Assembly: GCA_049314555.1 (NCBI GenBank)
Contig: JBMOEW010000016.1
Span: 1-61,564, forward strand
DNA: 61,564 bases
Direction: 5' to 3'
Source of the DNA: REEB509 sp049314555
GTDB taxonomy: Bacteria > Pseudomonadota > Alphaproteobacteria > Caulobacterales > Aquidulcibacteraceae
The notes under the pieces were generated by a model. It saw only the letters and a program-made list of their open reading frames with translations. It was not told the DNA's origin and did no database searches. This document shows positions 24,449 through 33,166 of the stretch, in pieces (the stretch's first letter is position 1; each line of letters opens with the position of its first letter). The translations under genes and the position numbers were made by a program.

Positions 24449-27025
24449 TTAACTGCCGCTAAATCGATCCAACAGTCTTTGCAGATACTCTCGCTCTTCG
24501 CGTGATCTGCGTTGGTCCTGTGCGCGTCTGCGCAACTCGTCCATGATCGCGCGCGACCGGACTTGCTCTTCGCCGGGGGACATGTCCAGGGTGTCTTGGT
24601 TCCCCTCTTCACCGGATGGAAGTTCCCGGCCCAGTGGATCCAAACGCCCGCTTGAGGCATTTTGCGGCGGTTGTTCTGGAGCGTCGCCGTCATTCGATCG
24701 CATCTCGTTGATGGCTTGTTCTGCGCCTGCACGTAAGCGCTGCATCGCTTCGACTTGTTCTGCTGCGGCCTGCTCAAACGCGCCCCGCTCCAGGGCCTCT
24801 GAAGCGCGTTGCATTGCCTCTTGTGCTTGGTCCAGGTCTTCGTTTTCCCCGGCCCCGGCCCCTTCGGCTGCGCCTTGTGTTTCTTCAAGTCTTTGTTCCA
24901 AGTTTCGTTGACGCTCGGCCAGCTGACCTCCAGCGCCGCCGGATTGTTCGCCTCCATCTGCACGCCCGGAGTTGGCTTCGCGCTCTGTTTGGTCTTGCAA
25001 CGCGCGTTGCTCGCGCATGGCTTGATTGAGGCCTTCGACGGCGTCGTTGCGCTCGGCTTCGCTTGCCCCGCCATTGGGGTTGATGCCTGGACCATCTGCC
25101 AAGCGAACTTCCATGTTCTGCAGCATTTGAGAAAGTTGACGCAAAAGCTCCTGCGCTTCGCCCATGCGTCCTTCCTGCGCCAGCCGTTCAACTTCTTGCA
25201 GCATTTCCTCGATATCGCTGCCCGTCATCGCGGTTTCTTCGCGGGTGTCTTCTTCGTCAGCACGCCGATCTTCACGCTGTGCTTCGGCTATAAGCGCTTC
25301 CATATAGTTTTCGGTGGCTTGGCGAAGGGCCTGCATCAGGCGTTCAATTCGCTCTGCACTTGCGCCGTTGGCCAAGGCGTCCTCTAAGGCGCGCTGGGCT
25401 TGGAGGAGGGCGCGTTCTGCATCCGCGGATGAGCCGTATTCTGCCCGCAAGGCAACTGCCCACAGAACCTCAGCGGCGGCGTCCGTGTCTTCAATTTCGC
25501 GCGCACGATCAAGACGTGCTCGTGCGAATTGGAGCCCCATAAGGACAGCAAGGTCTGTGAAGTAGCCATCGCGTGGTGCGAGGGTTAGGGCATCAAGCAT
25601 GCGGGCCGCCCGCAGGATCGCTGGCGGTGCGCGTTCCAATCGGGGGTCTTGATCGTCCGTTTCGATCATGATGCGCTCGTAGCCGAGCAACCAGTCGCCG
25701 GTTGGTTCCAGGTAAATCTGGCCACCTGGAGCCGGTTTTGCAGGCGCATAAGGCCGCCGTTCGTGCAGGATGGTGCGGCGTATCTCTAGGGCCGCAAGGG
25801 CAATTGGCTGGAGGAAGATTTTCTCCGGGAGTTCAAGCCGGACGGGCTCGCTCACGGCCTGTTGCCCTAGTGCATCACGCACGAAGAGGCGCATTTCAAC
25901 TTCCATGCCCGCGAAGGGGTGCTCGGCAAAGTCGACTTCTGTTTCGCCCGTTGCGGTTTTGGGGTCTCCTGCGGGGCCATCGATGAGCGTCTCGCGGGGG
26001 GGCGCTGTTGCAAGACCTGGAGGAGGATCCACGGGGGTTAGGCTCACCCCGAGGGCCCGAACGCCGTAGTCGTCTTTCGCATTCCACGCGATTGTTAATC
26101 GTTCGCCGTCAGCTGGCTGTGGGGGTGTTGCAAAGCTGGCGGAAGGCGGGGCGTCTGGGGCGGGTTCTATGCGCCAATGCGCCACCGTATTGAAGCGGAC
26201 CAAGCGCAGGACGCCTGGGCCCGGAATAGCTAGATCTGCTTCCCATGCGCCATCAGCGGCATGGGTCATTCGCACTTCCAGATTGGCACCCTTGTCGGGA
26301 TCGAACCGCAAGATCGGAGCTCCTACTGGCCCGGTCAGGCGCATGGTTACTGTTACGGTTGGCGGAGTCTCAACGGTTCGGCCTTGTTCGCTCGTCAACG
26401 AAACCGGGGGTGCGCCAACATAGTCTGCGGGGGTAGCCCAGGCTTCAAAAACCAAATGCGTATCGCCAAGCAGAGGGCCTGGGCTTGGCATGAAGGCGCG
26501 GGCAACACGGTCCGGTGCCAGGTCGCCGGCGAAAAGGGTTGTTGCGGATAAGGCGATCAAAGCCACGTATCGCAGGCGATAGGGATCTATTTGATTGAGT
26601 TTTGGAGACCTGGGCTCGGCCCGCGCGGTTAGCGCATCATGTTCGGCGTGCGCGCGAGCTGCCTGCCAGAGGGCGATGCCATAGGCGTCGAGGTTGGTCG
26701 GGCGATCGTCCAAAACGTCAATTTGAGCCGGATCGAAGGCGTTATCCGCCGCAAGTCGACTGCGTGCCTGCGCGTCTGTGACTTTGCGCCAAGTCCGCGC
26801 GGCCTTGACGACGATTGCGAGCAGGCCAAGGCAGGCGGCGACGCTCAAGACGGTTTCAAGAAACGCTGGCAATTCCTGAAGGAACCCGCTTAGCGCGACC
26901 GACGTCCACAAAGCGATGGCGATGGCGGGCCACAGCAGGCTTTCTGCAAGCCGTTCACGGATCATGTACGCGCGTGTGCGCGCGATCTCTTTGGCGAGGG
27001 CTTCAAGGGCGAGGCTGTGCAACAT
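24449..27025 (-). CDS. DUF4175 / TIGR02302 large membrane-anchored protein
   Basis: An 858-residue protein typical of the TIGR02302 family of alphaproteobacteria, of unknown function. Two hydrophobic segments near the N-terminus (LLWPAIAIALWTSVALSGFL; LSVAACLGLLAIVVKAA) and a third near 180 (LRYVALIALSATTLFAGDL) anchor it. A large periplasmic part with beta-rich Pro/Asp segments follows, and the last 300 residues are a Gln/Glu/Arg-rich, low-complexity coiled-coil region (QERERE-like runs, GQGG linkers). It sits directly after lysA in the argH-lptM-lysA operon, 4 bp apart, as in related genomes I remember. An envelope role is a guess from topology. Confidence 0.88.
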   Translation of the reverse strand: MLHSLALEALAKEIARTRAYMIRERLAESLLWPAIAIALWTSVALSGFLQELPAFLETVLSVAACLGLLAIVVKAARTWRKVTDAQARSRLAADNAFDPAQIDVLDDRPTNLDAYGIALWQAARAHAEHDALTARAEPRSPKLNQIDPYRLRYVALIALSATTLFAGDLAPDRVARAFMPSPGPLLGDTHLVFEAWATPADYVGAPPVSLTSEQGRTVETPPTVTVTMRLTGPVGAPILRFDPDKGANLEVRMTHAADGAWEADLAIPGPGVLRLVRFNTVAHWRIEPAPDAPPSASFATPPQPADGERLTIAWNAKDDYGVRALGVSLTPVDPPPGLATAPPRETLIDGPAGDPKTATGETEVDFAEHPFAGMEVEMRLFVRDALGQQAVSEPVRLELPEKIFLQPIALAALEIRRTILHERRPYAPAKPAPGGQIYLEPTGDWLLGYERIMIETDDQDPRLERAPPAILRAARMLDALTLAPRDGYFTDLAVLMGLQFARARLDRAREIEDTDAAAEVLWAVALRAEYGSSADAERALLQAQRALEDALANGASAERIERLMQALRQATENYMEALIAEAQREDRRADEEDTREETAMTGSDIEEMLQEVERLAQEGRMGEAQELLRQLSQMLQNMEVRLADGPGINPNGGASEAERNDAVEGLNQAMREQRALQDQTEREANSGRADGGEQSGGAGGQLAERQRNLEQRLEETQGAAEGAGAGENEDLDQAQEAMQRASEALERGAFEQAAAEQVEAMQRLRAGAEQAINEMRSNDGDAPEQPPQNASSGRLDPLGRELPSGEEGNQDTLDMSPGEEQVRSRAIMDELRRRAQDQRRSREEREYLQRLLDRFSGS

Positions 27026-27028
27026 CGA

Positions 27029-28297
27029 CTAGCCCGCCTTCATCCAAGGCGGCAGCCGTTCATGACTGAGTTGTTGTTCGATGTCGATCCGGTCGCGAAC
27101 CACAGCGAACTGATCACCGTTGACGAGCACTTCGGGGACAAGCGCGCGCCCATTGTAGGTGGAGGACATGGTGGCACCGTAGGCCCCTGCCGTCATGAAG
27201 ACCGCCAAGTCCCCAGCGTCCATTGGTGGCAGCAATCGGTTTTTGGCAAATGTGTCGCCGGTTTCGCAGACAGGGCCGACCAGATCGAAACTCTGGCGGG
27301 CTGCCCCCTTTGGTTCTTTGACCGGGATCAGTTCGTGGAAGGCCTCATACATTGCGGGACGGATCAGGTCGTTCATGCCGGCGTCCAAGACGATGATGTC
27401 GCGATTGGGCCGCGGTTGGTGGCGGATGACGCGGGTCAGGAGGATGCCAGCGTTGCCCGCAATCAAACGGCCCGGTTCAAAGCTGAAGAGCACATCAAGA
27501 TCGCCCAAGGTGTTTTCTACCACAGCGGCGTATGCTGCTGGTGTTGGCGGGTCATGCTCTGCCTGATAGGGCACGCCAAGCCCGCCGCCCAGGTCCAGAC
27601 GCGTTACGGTGTAGCCAGCGGTGCGCAGCTCCATCGTCATTTCGCGCAGGCGCAGAAATGCCGAGCGAAGGGGGGATAGGTCTTTGATTTGGCTGCCTAT
27701 ATGGACAGCCAGGCCAACAGGGTTGAGGTGTGGCGATTGGCTTGCTTGGGCGTACAGGGCGAGCGCATCTGCCACTGGCACGCCGAACTTGTTTTCCGCA
27801 GCCCCTGTCGTGATCTTGTCGTGGGTGCCGGCGGCGATATCTGGGTTCACGCGAACTGCAATCTGCGGCTTTGCCCCGCTTGCTTGGGCAAGCTCGGCCA
27901 GCATTTCGAGTTCCGCATGCGATTCCACATTGATCTGCCCGATGCCAACACCGAGGGCATATTGGAGCTCTTGTTTCGTTTTGCCCACGCCGGAAAAGAT
28001 CATGCGACTTGCCGGAATACCGGCCTTCAGCGCGCGGGCGATTTCACCCGCCGAGACGGTGTCTGCGCCTGCCCCAGCGGCTGCCAAGGTTGCCAGGACT
28101 GCCACATTGGCATTTGCCTTTACGGCAAAGGCAATATCGATGTCGCGGGGTGAGAAAGCGGCGCGAAAAACCGCGAGATGGCGCTCTAGAGTTGCCGCCG
28201 AGTACACATAGACCGGCGTGCCAATCGCCGAAGCGATGGCTTCTAGGGCCACGTCTTCGCAATAAAGGTGACCCGCGCGGTATGCGAAGTGGTGCAT
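27029..28297 (-). CDS. lysA: Diaminopimelate decarboxylase
   Basis: Last step of lysine synthesis, decarboxylating meso-diaminopimelate to lysine with PLP. The PLP Lys is in IDIAFAVKANAN (about 60), the glycine loop is VHIGSQIKDL, RLDLGGGLGVPY is present, and the conserved CETGD (GPVCETGDTFAKNR) and AYGATMSSTYNGR complete the active site. Length 422 is normal. It directly follows the small lipoprotein lptM (stop and start abut) and precedes the DUF4175 gene by 3 bp. Confidence 0.97.
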   Translation of the reverse strand: MHHFAYRAGHLYCEDVALEAIASAIGTPVYVYSAATLERHLAVFRAAFSPRDIDIAFAVKANANVAVLATLAAAGAGADTVSAGEIARALKAGIPASRMIFSGVGKTKQELQYALGVGIGQINVESHAELEMLAELAQASGAKPQIAVRVNPDIAAGTHDKITTGAAENKFGVPVADALALYAQASQSPHLNPVGLAVHIGSQIKDLSPLRSAFLRLREMTMELRTAGYTVTRLDLGGGLGVPYQAEHDPPTPAAYAAVVENTLGDLDVLFSFEPGRLIAGNAGILLTRVIRHQPRPNRDIIVLDAGMNDLIRPAMYEAFHELIPVKEPKGAARQSFDLVGPVCETGDTFAKNRLLPPMDAGDLAVFMTAGAYGATMSSTYNGRALVPEVLVNGDQFAVVRDRIDIEQQLSHERLPPWMKAG

Positions 28298-28497
28298 TAG
28301 GATGGCGGCAATTGCTGCGGGTTCTGGCGGCTTTGGCTTTCTTGGCGCTGGCGCTGAGCGTCTTCATCCTCGTCGTTGCTTGGTGGTGCACTATCCTTGC
28401 CCCACATCGGAGGCGGACGTTGGAGGTCTTCGCGATAGCCACAACCCGCAGTCAGAAGGCCGGCTGCTACTGCAGCCAGAAGCGCGATTTTCTTCAT
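28297..28497 (-). CDS. lptM: Small lipoprotein, LptM-like
   Basis: A 66-residue lipoprotein. The signal peptide (KIALLAAVAAGLLTAGC) ends in a lipobox with Cys at residue 19, followed by GYREDLQRPP, the short motif that in LptM (YifL) proteins helps the LPS transport protein LptD mature. The rest is a Gln/Asp/Pro-rich disordered tail (DEDEDAQRQRQESQS). The position between argH and lysA matches the usual place of this gene family. ATG overlaps the argH stop by 4 bp and its stop abuts the lysA start. The LptM label rests on motif and synteny, not a search. Confidence 0.75.
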   Translation of the reverse strand: MKKIALLAAVAAGLLTAGCGYREDLQRPPPMWGKDSAPPSNDEDEDAQRQRQESQSRQNPQQLPPS

Positions 28498-29963
28498 GTG
28501 TCCGTCTCCTCGTTGGTCTGCAGCTGGGCCCGCCAGCGGGCAATTTGTTGGCGCACATTGCGTGGGGCCGTGCCGCCATAACTCTGTCTGGTCTCGACGG
28601 CTTGCTTCACTGTTAGCAAACTTGTGGCTTCGGCGGTGATCCGCGGTTCGATGTCTTGAAACACCGCCAAGGGTAAAGCTGCCAGCGTGGTTAATCCGCG
28701 TTCCTCAGCGGCTTTGACGGCCGATCCCGCCACATGATGGGCATCTCGAAACGGCATTTGAAGCGCTTGAACCAGCCAATCGGCGAGATCAGTTGCGGTG
28801 GAAAAGCCGTGGTCAGCAGCTTCTTCCATGCCAGCGCGATCGAACCGAACGCTTTGCATCATGCCGGACATGGCGACGACGCAGAGCTCAAAGGCGTCAA
28901 ACGCTCCGAAGGTGAGGTCTTTGTCCTCTTGCAAATCCTTGGCGTAGGTGAGGGGGAGCGCATTCATAATGCTCAATAACGCGCCTAGATTGGCGGCAAT
29001 GCGGCTTGCTTTGGCGCGGATGAGTTCGGCTGCGTCAGGGTTGCGCTTTTGGGGCATGATAGACGAGCCGGTCGACCAGGCGTCTGAAAGGCGTGCAAAC
29101 CGAAACTGTGGGCTCGTCCACAGGATCAGCTCTTCAGCAAGCCTGGATAAATGCATTGCAGCGATCGACAGCGCAGACAGGGCCTGGAGGGCAAAGTCGC
29201 GCGATGATACGCCGTCAAGCGAATTTGCCGAGGGGGCCTCAAAGCCAAGAGCTCTGGCGGTCATGGCGCGATCAATCGGGAAGCTCGTTCCGGCTAACGC
29301 CGCTGAGCCCAGCGGGCAGGCCTCGCGGGCCATCGAGGCCGCCGCCGCTAAACGCATCATGTCGCGTTCCAGCATTTCGACGTAAGCCAATAGATGGTGG
29401 CCCAAAGTGATCGGTTGCGCTGTTTGGAGATGCGTGAAGCCGGGCATGATCCAATCAGCAGTTTCGTCCGCGCGTTCGACCAGGACCAACTGTAGCGCTA
29501 CGACCATATCGCCGGCCGCGTCGCAGGCTCTGGCAGTCCAGAGTTTGAAATCCGTTGCGACTTGGTCGTTGCGGGAGCGTGCCGTGTGTAGCCGGCGCCC
29601 TGCATCACCGATGCGCTCAGAGAGGCGCGCTTCAATGTTGAGATGGATGTCTTCCAGCTCGTTGGTGAACTCGAAGGTCTCGGCTTCGATCTCTTGGGCA
29701 ATTTCACGCAGCCCAACTTGTATCTTTTCGCTGTCCGCGCGCGAAATCACTCCACTTGAAGCCAGCATCGTGGCATGGGCAATGGAGCCTTCGATATCTT
29801 CGCGCCACATGCGCTTGTCCACATCGATCGAGGCGTTGATCGCTTGCATTGCAGCATCGGGCTTGGCGGCGAAGCGACCGCCCCACATTTGTTGACCAAC
29901 GGGCTCGTTGCCTTTGGTTTGAGCTGGCGACTTGGAGGGTTTTTTGTCAGATCCGGACGACAT
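28494..29963 (-). CDS. argH: Argininosuccinate lyase
   Basis: Splits argininosuccinate into arginine and fumarate. The fumarase-superfamily signature GSSIMPQKRNPDAAE is intact, with the early VGQQMWGGRFAAKPD, HTARSRNDQVATD and FTHLQTAQPITLGHHL motifs also present. The first 20 residues are a Lys/Ser-rich extension (SDKKPSKSPAQTKGN). I chose ATG 29963 over the upstream in-frame start at 30017; AGGAG lies somewhat far upstream. Its 5' end overlaps the 5' end of the divergent tlpA gene by about 20 bp. Confidence 0.96.
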   Translation of the reverse strand: MSSGSDKKPSKSPAQTKGNEPVGQQMWGGRFAAKPDAAMQAINASIDVDKRMWREDIEGSIAHATMLASSGVISRADSEKIQVGLREIAQEIEAETFEFTNELEDIHLNIEARLSERIGDAGRRLHTARSRNDQVATDFKLWTARACDAAGDMVVALQLVLVERADETADWIMPGFTHLQTAQPITLGHHLLAYVEMLERDMMRLAAAASMAREACPLGSAALAGTSFPIDRAMTARALGFEAPSANSLDGVSSRDFALQALSALSIAAMHLSRLAEELILWTSPQFRFARLSDAWSTGSSIMPQKRNPDAAELIRAKASRIAANLGALLSIMNALPLTYAKDLQEDKDLTFGAFDAFELCVVAMSGMMQSVRFDRAGMEEAADHGFSTATDLADWLVQALQMPFRDAHHVAGSAVKAAEERGLTTLAALPLAVFQDIEPRITAEATSLLTVKQAVETRQSYGGTAPRNVRQQIARWRAQLQTNEETDT

Positions 29964-30582
29964 TGGACTTTCACGTGCTCCTGCGCGGGCGGCCACTACG
30001 CCGCTTGCGGGCCGCATCGCACTTTGGCTGCTCGGCCTTGGGGTCTTGGTGTTCGTTTACGTGCTTTTTGCCGCGACGTCCAAGCCTCAAGACGCTGGCC
30101 TTGGTGCCTATGCAATGGGCGCTATGCGTTCCTTGTCTTTGAGCAGCGAAGCTCCCCCCCAAACATCAAGGGGGTTTCAAGGTGAAAACGGCGCTGCTTA
30201 TACCTTGGCAGATTTCCGCGGGCGGGTGCTGGTGGTGAATTTTTGGGCGACCAATTGTGCCCCTTGCCTGGTGGAGATGCCCACGCTTGGTACCCTAGCA
30301 AGGCGGTTTGATGGGCAGGAGGTGGCCGTTGTGGCCATCAGCTTAGACAACGCAACCGACACTGATAAAGCCAAACGGATGCTCTTGGACCTAAGCCAGG
30401 GCGCACTTCACTTCTATATTGATCCCACAAGAGGTGTCGCGTTGGACAGTCGCGCTGGGGGCATGCCAACGACCGTCATATTTGATCGCGACGGGGTCGA
30501 GCTTGCCAGACTGACCGGGGAAGCTGATTGGAGTAGTCAAGAGGCGTTGAGCCTGATTGAGGCCATCCTAGCGGAACCCTGA
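29944..30582 (+). CDS. tlpA: TlpA-type membrane-anchored thioredoxin
   Basis: Thiol-disulphide reductase, likely periplasmic, of the TlpA/ResA/CcmG type. An N-terminal helix (ALWLLGLGVLVFVYVLFA) anchors it; the catalytic motif is VNFWATNCAPCLVEMP with CxxC, and GGMPTTVIFDRDG holds the cis-Pro. About 210 residues is typical. The likely start is a TTG at 29944, four bases after GGAGGG; no ATG lies before the membrane helix. That start falls inside the first codons of the divergent argH gene, so the two 5' ends overlap and its promoter must sit within argH. The 3' end overlaps the convergent lipoprotein gene by 15 bp. Confidence 0.85.
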   Translation: MSDPDDIGLSRAPARAATTPLAGRIALWLLGLGVLVFVYVLFAATSKPQDAGLGAYAMGAMRSLSLSSEAPPQTSRGFQGENGAAYTLADFRGRVLVVNFWATNCAPCLVEMPTLGTLARRFDGQEVAVVAISLDNATDTDKAKRMLLDLSQGALHFYIDPTRGVALDSRAGGMPTTVIFDRDGVELARLTGEADWSSQEALSLIEAILAEP

Positions 30583-31431
30583 GAGCGCCAATTGCACGCG
30601 TGAGGCTTGGGCCAGAATTGTTCGCATGGGCGTTGGTGTTTCTGGCGCGGAGTCTTGAGGCCATAGCGCAATCAGGGCGTTTAGTTCACGCTCTGCATCG
30701 CTAAATGTCTTCGGATTTTCGGCGCGAAGGCGGGTCGCGTCTTTTAGCAGTGCGTCGCGGGCGGCGAGCGCTGCTCCCAAGCTGTGCTGATATTCAACGG
30801 GGTCTGGTCCTTCCGGCGTTATCACGTGACCGTAGAGCGCTGTGGACACATCGACCAATCGGCGCGCAATCAGACTTCCAGGCACTTGCAACCTAACTTG
30901 TTCTGCATCCATGGCCGCGATTGCGGCATTGAGCGTGCGGCGCACTTCGGCGGCCGGAGCGCCCTCTATGCCGCCGGTCGCGGCCTCGCGTGCCAAAGTC
31001 GGGTTCATTTCGGCAAATTGACCAGGTGCGGTGTCGTAGACCTCCAGCAAGCCTTGGCCCATAAGGACGCCGGCGTGCGTCAGGTCTGGTTGGGTGGACA
31101 GCCGTTCTGCAACCAGAAAGAAACCCTTCAGATGTTGGATGCGCACGGCGGCGCGCTCGTTTCCAACAAGGCCGGCGTAGGCTTCTTCCATGCCAGCTTC
31201 ACCGTGCTCGGCACCTGATTCCCCCGCTTCGCCCGCACCCGAAGCAGGTGTTGTTGTTGCGGCAGTTGCTGCTTCGCCGGCTTCCCCGGCCTGGTCAGCG
31301 GCTGCTTTTCCGCTCGATTGCCCAGCTTCTCCAGCTTCGCCACCAGGTTGACAGGCAACGACCCCGAGCAGGCTTGAACCAGCGATGATAACAGTCCAAC
31401 TCCGCCACGCCTTTGGCATCAACTCGATCAT
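30568..31431 (-). CDS. Lipoprotein with Gly-Glu-Ala-Gly repeats, possibly iron-related
   Basis: Not a named family I can state with certainty. The signal (VIIAGSSLLGVVAC) ends at a lipobox Cys. Residues that follow are a low-complexity Gly/Glu/Ala linker with many GEAGEAG units, then a helical domain of about 200 residues (QHLKGFFLVAERL; MGQGLLEVYDTAPGQFAEM). Many alphaproteobacterial lipoproteins with this linker-plus-helical layout exist, some near iron-uptake genes. ATG 31431 is supported by GAGG six bases upstream; longer readings would run into the divergent gene. A Fur-type palindrome lies 44 bp upstream, shared with piuC. An iron-related role is inference. Confidence 0.7.
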   Translation of the reverse strand: MIELMPKAWRSWTVIIAGSSLLGVVACQPGGEAGEAGQSSGKAAADQAGEAGEAATAATTTPASGAGEAGESGAEHGEAGMEEAYAGLVGNERAAVRIQHLKGFFLVAERLSTQPDLTHAGVLMGQGLLEVYDTAPGQFAEMNPTLAREAATGGIEGAPAAEVRRTLNAAIAAMDAEQVRLQVPGSLIARRLVDVSTALYGHVITPEGPDPVEYQHSLGAALAARDALLKDATRLRAENPKTFSDAERELNALIALWPQDSAPETPTPMRTILAQASRVQLALSGFR

Positions 31432-31474
31432 CACCGACCTCATCGCTTTCAATGCGGGCGCACCCTGGACGCAC

Positions 31475-31489
31475 TGCGAATAATTCGCA
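31475..31489. promoter_or_regulatory. Fur-type 7-1-7 palindrome in the lipoprotein/piuC divergent region
   Basis: TGCGAAT-A-ATTCGCA is a perfect dyad with one central base and closely follows the TGxxAAT-N-ATTxxCA form of Fur boxes. It lies 12 bp upstream of the piuC start and 44 bp upstream of the lipoprotein start, so one bound repressor could cover both promoters. PiuC-type hydroxylases are commonly iron regulated. Confidence 0.6.
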
Positions 31490-31500
31490 ATAAGAACTTC

Positions 31501-32172
31501 ATGATGCTGATCCTCGACGATGTTTTGACGCAGGACGACGTGGCGCTGGTGCGGGAACGTCTTGACGGTTTGAGTTGGGTGGATGGCCGGGTGACGGCAG
31601 GTGCCGCAGCACGCTCTGTTAAAAACAACCTCCAGGCCCAGGGCGATGACGACCTTCGCGCCCTTCGAAGTTTCGTCAAGGATGCCCTTGATCGACATCC
31701 GGTGTTTGCCAACGCGACGCGTGTTAAGCGTATGTCGCCGCTGCTGTTTTCGCGATATGAGCCCGGCATGGCCTATGGTGCGCACACTGACGATGCGCTG
31801 ATGGGCCCGCCTGATCGCCTTATGCGCACCGACTTGGCGTTTACCCTCTTCTTAAGTGACCCCAAGACGTATGAAGGGGGCGAACTCGCGATCGAGACTA
31901 GCCTTGGTCGCCAGATGGTAAAGCTGCTTGCGGGGCAGGTGTTTGTCTATTCTGCTGGGACGATTCACCAAGTCATGTCGGTTGTGAGTGGCACGCGGTG
32001 GGCGGCTGTCGGGTGGGTTGAAAGTTTGATCCCCTCTGCAGAGCAGCGAGAAACACTGTTCCAAGTCTCACAAGCTCGGGCGGAGCTTGCCGCCAACGGA
32101 GCGACACAGCAGGCGTTGCTGCCGCTTGATCAAGCTATCTCTAACCTCATACGAATGTGGGCGAGGCCTTAA
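31501..32172 (+). CDS. piuC: PKHD-type 2-oxoglutarate/Fe(II) dioxygenase
   Basis: Fe(II)- and 2-oxoglutarate-dependent hydroxylase of the PiuC/PKHD family, usually iron regulated and linked with TonB receptors. The metal facial triad is seen as GAHTDDA (His and Asp) and the distal His in AGTIHQVMSVV; the 2-oxoglutarate Arg is in SGTRWAAVGWVES. Lengths and order fit the family (about 223 residues). An alternative ATG one codon later exists. It shares a divergent region with the GEAG-type lipoprotein, where a Fur-type box lies. No TonB receptor is next to it. Its stop overlaps the convergent membrane-protein gene by 4 bp. Confidence 0.9.
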   Translation: MMLILDDVLTQDDVALVRERLDGLSWVDGRVTAGAAARSVKNNLQAQGDDDLRALRSFVKDALDRHPVFANATRVKRMSPLLFSRYEPGMAYGAHTDDALMGPPDRLMRTDLAFTLFLSDPKTYEGGELAIETSLGRQMVKLLAGQVFVYSAGTIHQVMSVVSGTRWAAVGWVESLIPSAEQRETLFQVSQARAELAANGATQQALLPLDQAISNLIRMWARP

Positions 32173-32612
32173 GGCCGGCGCAGTACCAATCGGGCTGCAA
32201 CCATCGAAGAAATCGCACCGATCGCTGCACCGACACCTGCGCCAACTATTGCTGGCAGCAGTTGCGCTTGGAACATCACGGTGTCGCCCTGGAAGAGCCC
32301 GCCTAGGCCCCAAGCGAGGGGCCACGCCAGGCCAACGGCACCCCATCCCCGCGCACCGCGCAGAGCGATCGATTTGAAATTGGTTAGACGCCCATGACCA
32401 AGCCGGCTGCGTATTTCAAGTCCAGTCAGGCCGGTCGCTGCCAAAACCGGGGCCAGGAGGGGGACGACGTAGATTTGCTTTTGACCATTTACCGCCATCA
32501 GGAACACTTGCAACAGCGCTAGCCCAACGACCAAAACGATGGCCAGACCAATGCCCCCCCATAAAAACTGCGGCGTGCGTAACTGCCAGGGCTGGGGCGC
32601 TTCGCTTTCCAC
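32169..32612 (-). CDS. Small integral membrane protein, unknown
   Basis: Not recognised. The product has four hydrophobic stretches: LWGGIGLAIVLVVGLALLQV, IYVVPLLAPVLAATGLTGLE, AVGLAWPLAWGLGGLF and LLPAIVGAGVGAAIGAISSM. The GTG at 32612 is chosen because it lies one base after the stop of the upstream membrane protein gene; a longer reading would overlap that gene by more than 100 bp. The paired arrangement suggests the two small membrane proteins function together. No motif points to transport or enzymatic activity. Confidence 0.55.
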   Translation of the reverse strand: MESEAPQPWQLRTPQFLWGGIGLAIVLVVGLALLQVFLMAVNGQKQIYVVPLLAPVLAATGLTGLEIRSRLGHGRLTNFKSIALRGARGWGAVGLAWPLAWGLGGLFQGDTVMFQAQLLPAIVGAGVGAAIGAISSMVAARLVLRRP

Positions 32613-32613
32613 G

Positions 32614-33120
32614 TTATGCCAGGTTATCGGGGGCCGGAGGTGTTGCCGGGAGCGGGTCCCGTACTGGGGGTTTTTCAAAAACCAACATCGAAGTGGCGAG
32701 CCCGCAAACCAGCGCGAGAGGTAGCCCAATCATAAGCGCCAAAGGCCAGAGCGAACCCGCCATATCCTGGTGGTAGCCTGTGGTGCCGGCGGCACCGGAA
32801 AACATGGAAATCACCGTTGGCGCACCGAAGGAAAAAGCACCGCCAAACACCAGACAGAGGACCACAATCTCGCGGCGGGCGCGGGGAGGCCTGCCCAAAT
32901 TCTGCGCCCAGCGTGCTCCGACGAGGCCGGCTGCTGTGGTGAGGATAATCCCGGTGGCGATTGCCAGTCCAAATCCAAAGCTTACGCCCAACAGCAAAAT
33001 CGGCACGAGGGAAAGCAGCGTTGCGCCTGCCACCCACGCTTGTGGTTGCCTGCGCCAGCGTAACGGAGGAAAACGGGGGGCCGGATCAATATCGATCGCA
33101 GTTTGAACGGGCTCGGTCAT
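32614..33120 (-). CDS. Small integral membrane protein, unknown
   Basis: Not recognised. A Pro-rich cytoplasmic head (APRFPPLRWRRQ) precedes four hydrophobic helices (WVAGATLLSLVPILLLGVSF; LAIATGIILTTAAGLVG; IVVLCLVFGGAFSFGAP; WPLALMIGLPLALVCGL) and a Pro-rich tail. It directly precedes another small membrane protein, 1 bp apart, so the two are likely translated together. A metabolic link to the hbd gene upstream in the same orientation (46 bp away) is possible but unproven. Confidence 0.55.
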   Translation of the reverse strand: MTEPVQTAIDIDPAPRFPPLRWRRQPQAWVAGATLLSLVPILLLGVSFGFGLAIATGIILTTAAGLVGARWAQNLGRPPRARREIVVLCLVFGGAFSFGAPTVISMFSGAAGTTGYHQDMAGSLWPLALMIGLPLALVCGLATSMLVFEKPPVRDPLPATPPAPDNLA

Positions 33121-33166
33121 CCCCGAGGTCTAGCTGAAAGCCGCGTCGCTCGCCAGGGCTGCCGGG

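Noticed and set aside
24388..25191. A second large reading frame inside the DUF4175 gene
   Set aside because: It is a different frame of the Gln/Glu-rich low-complexity region; it has no domain or ribosome site.
31128..31358. Alternative frame over the Gly-Glu-Ala repeats of the lipoprotein
   Set aside because: It arises from repetitive codons of the real lipoprotein and has no start signal.
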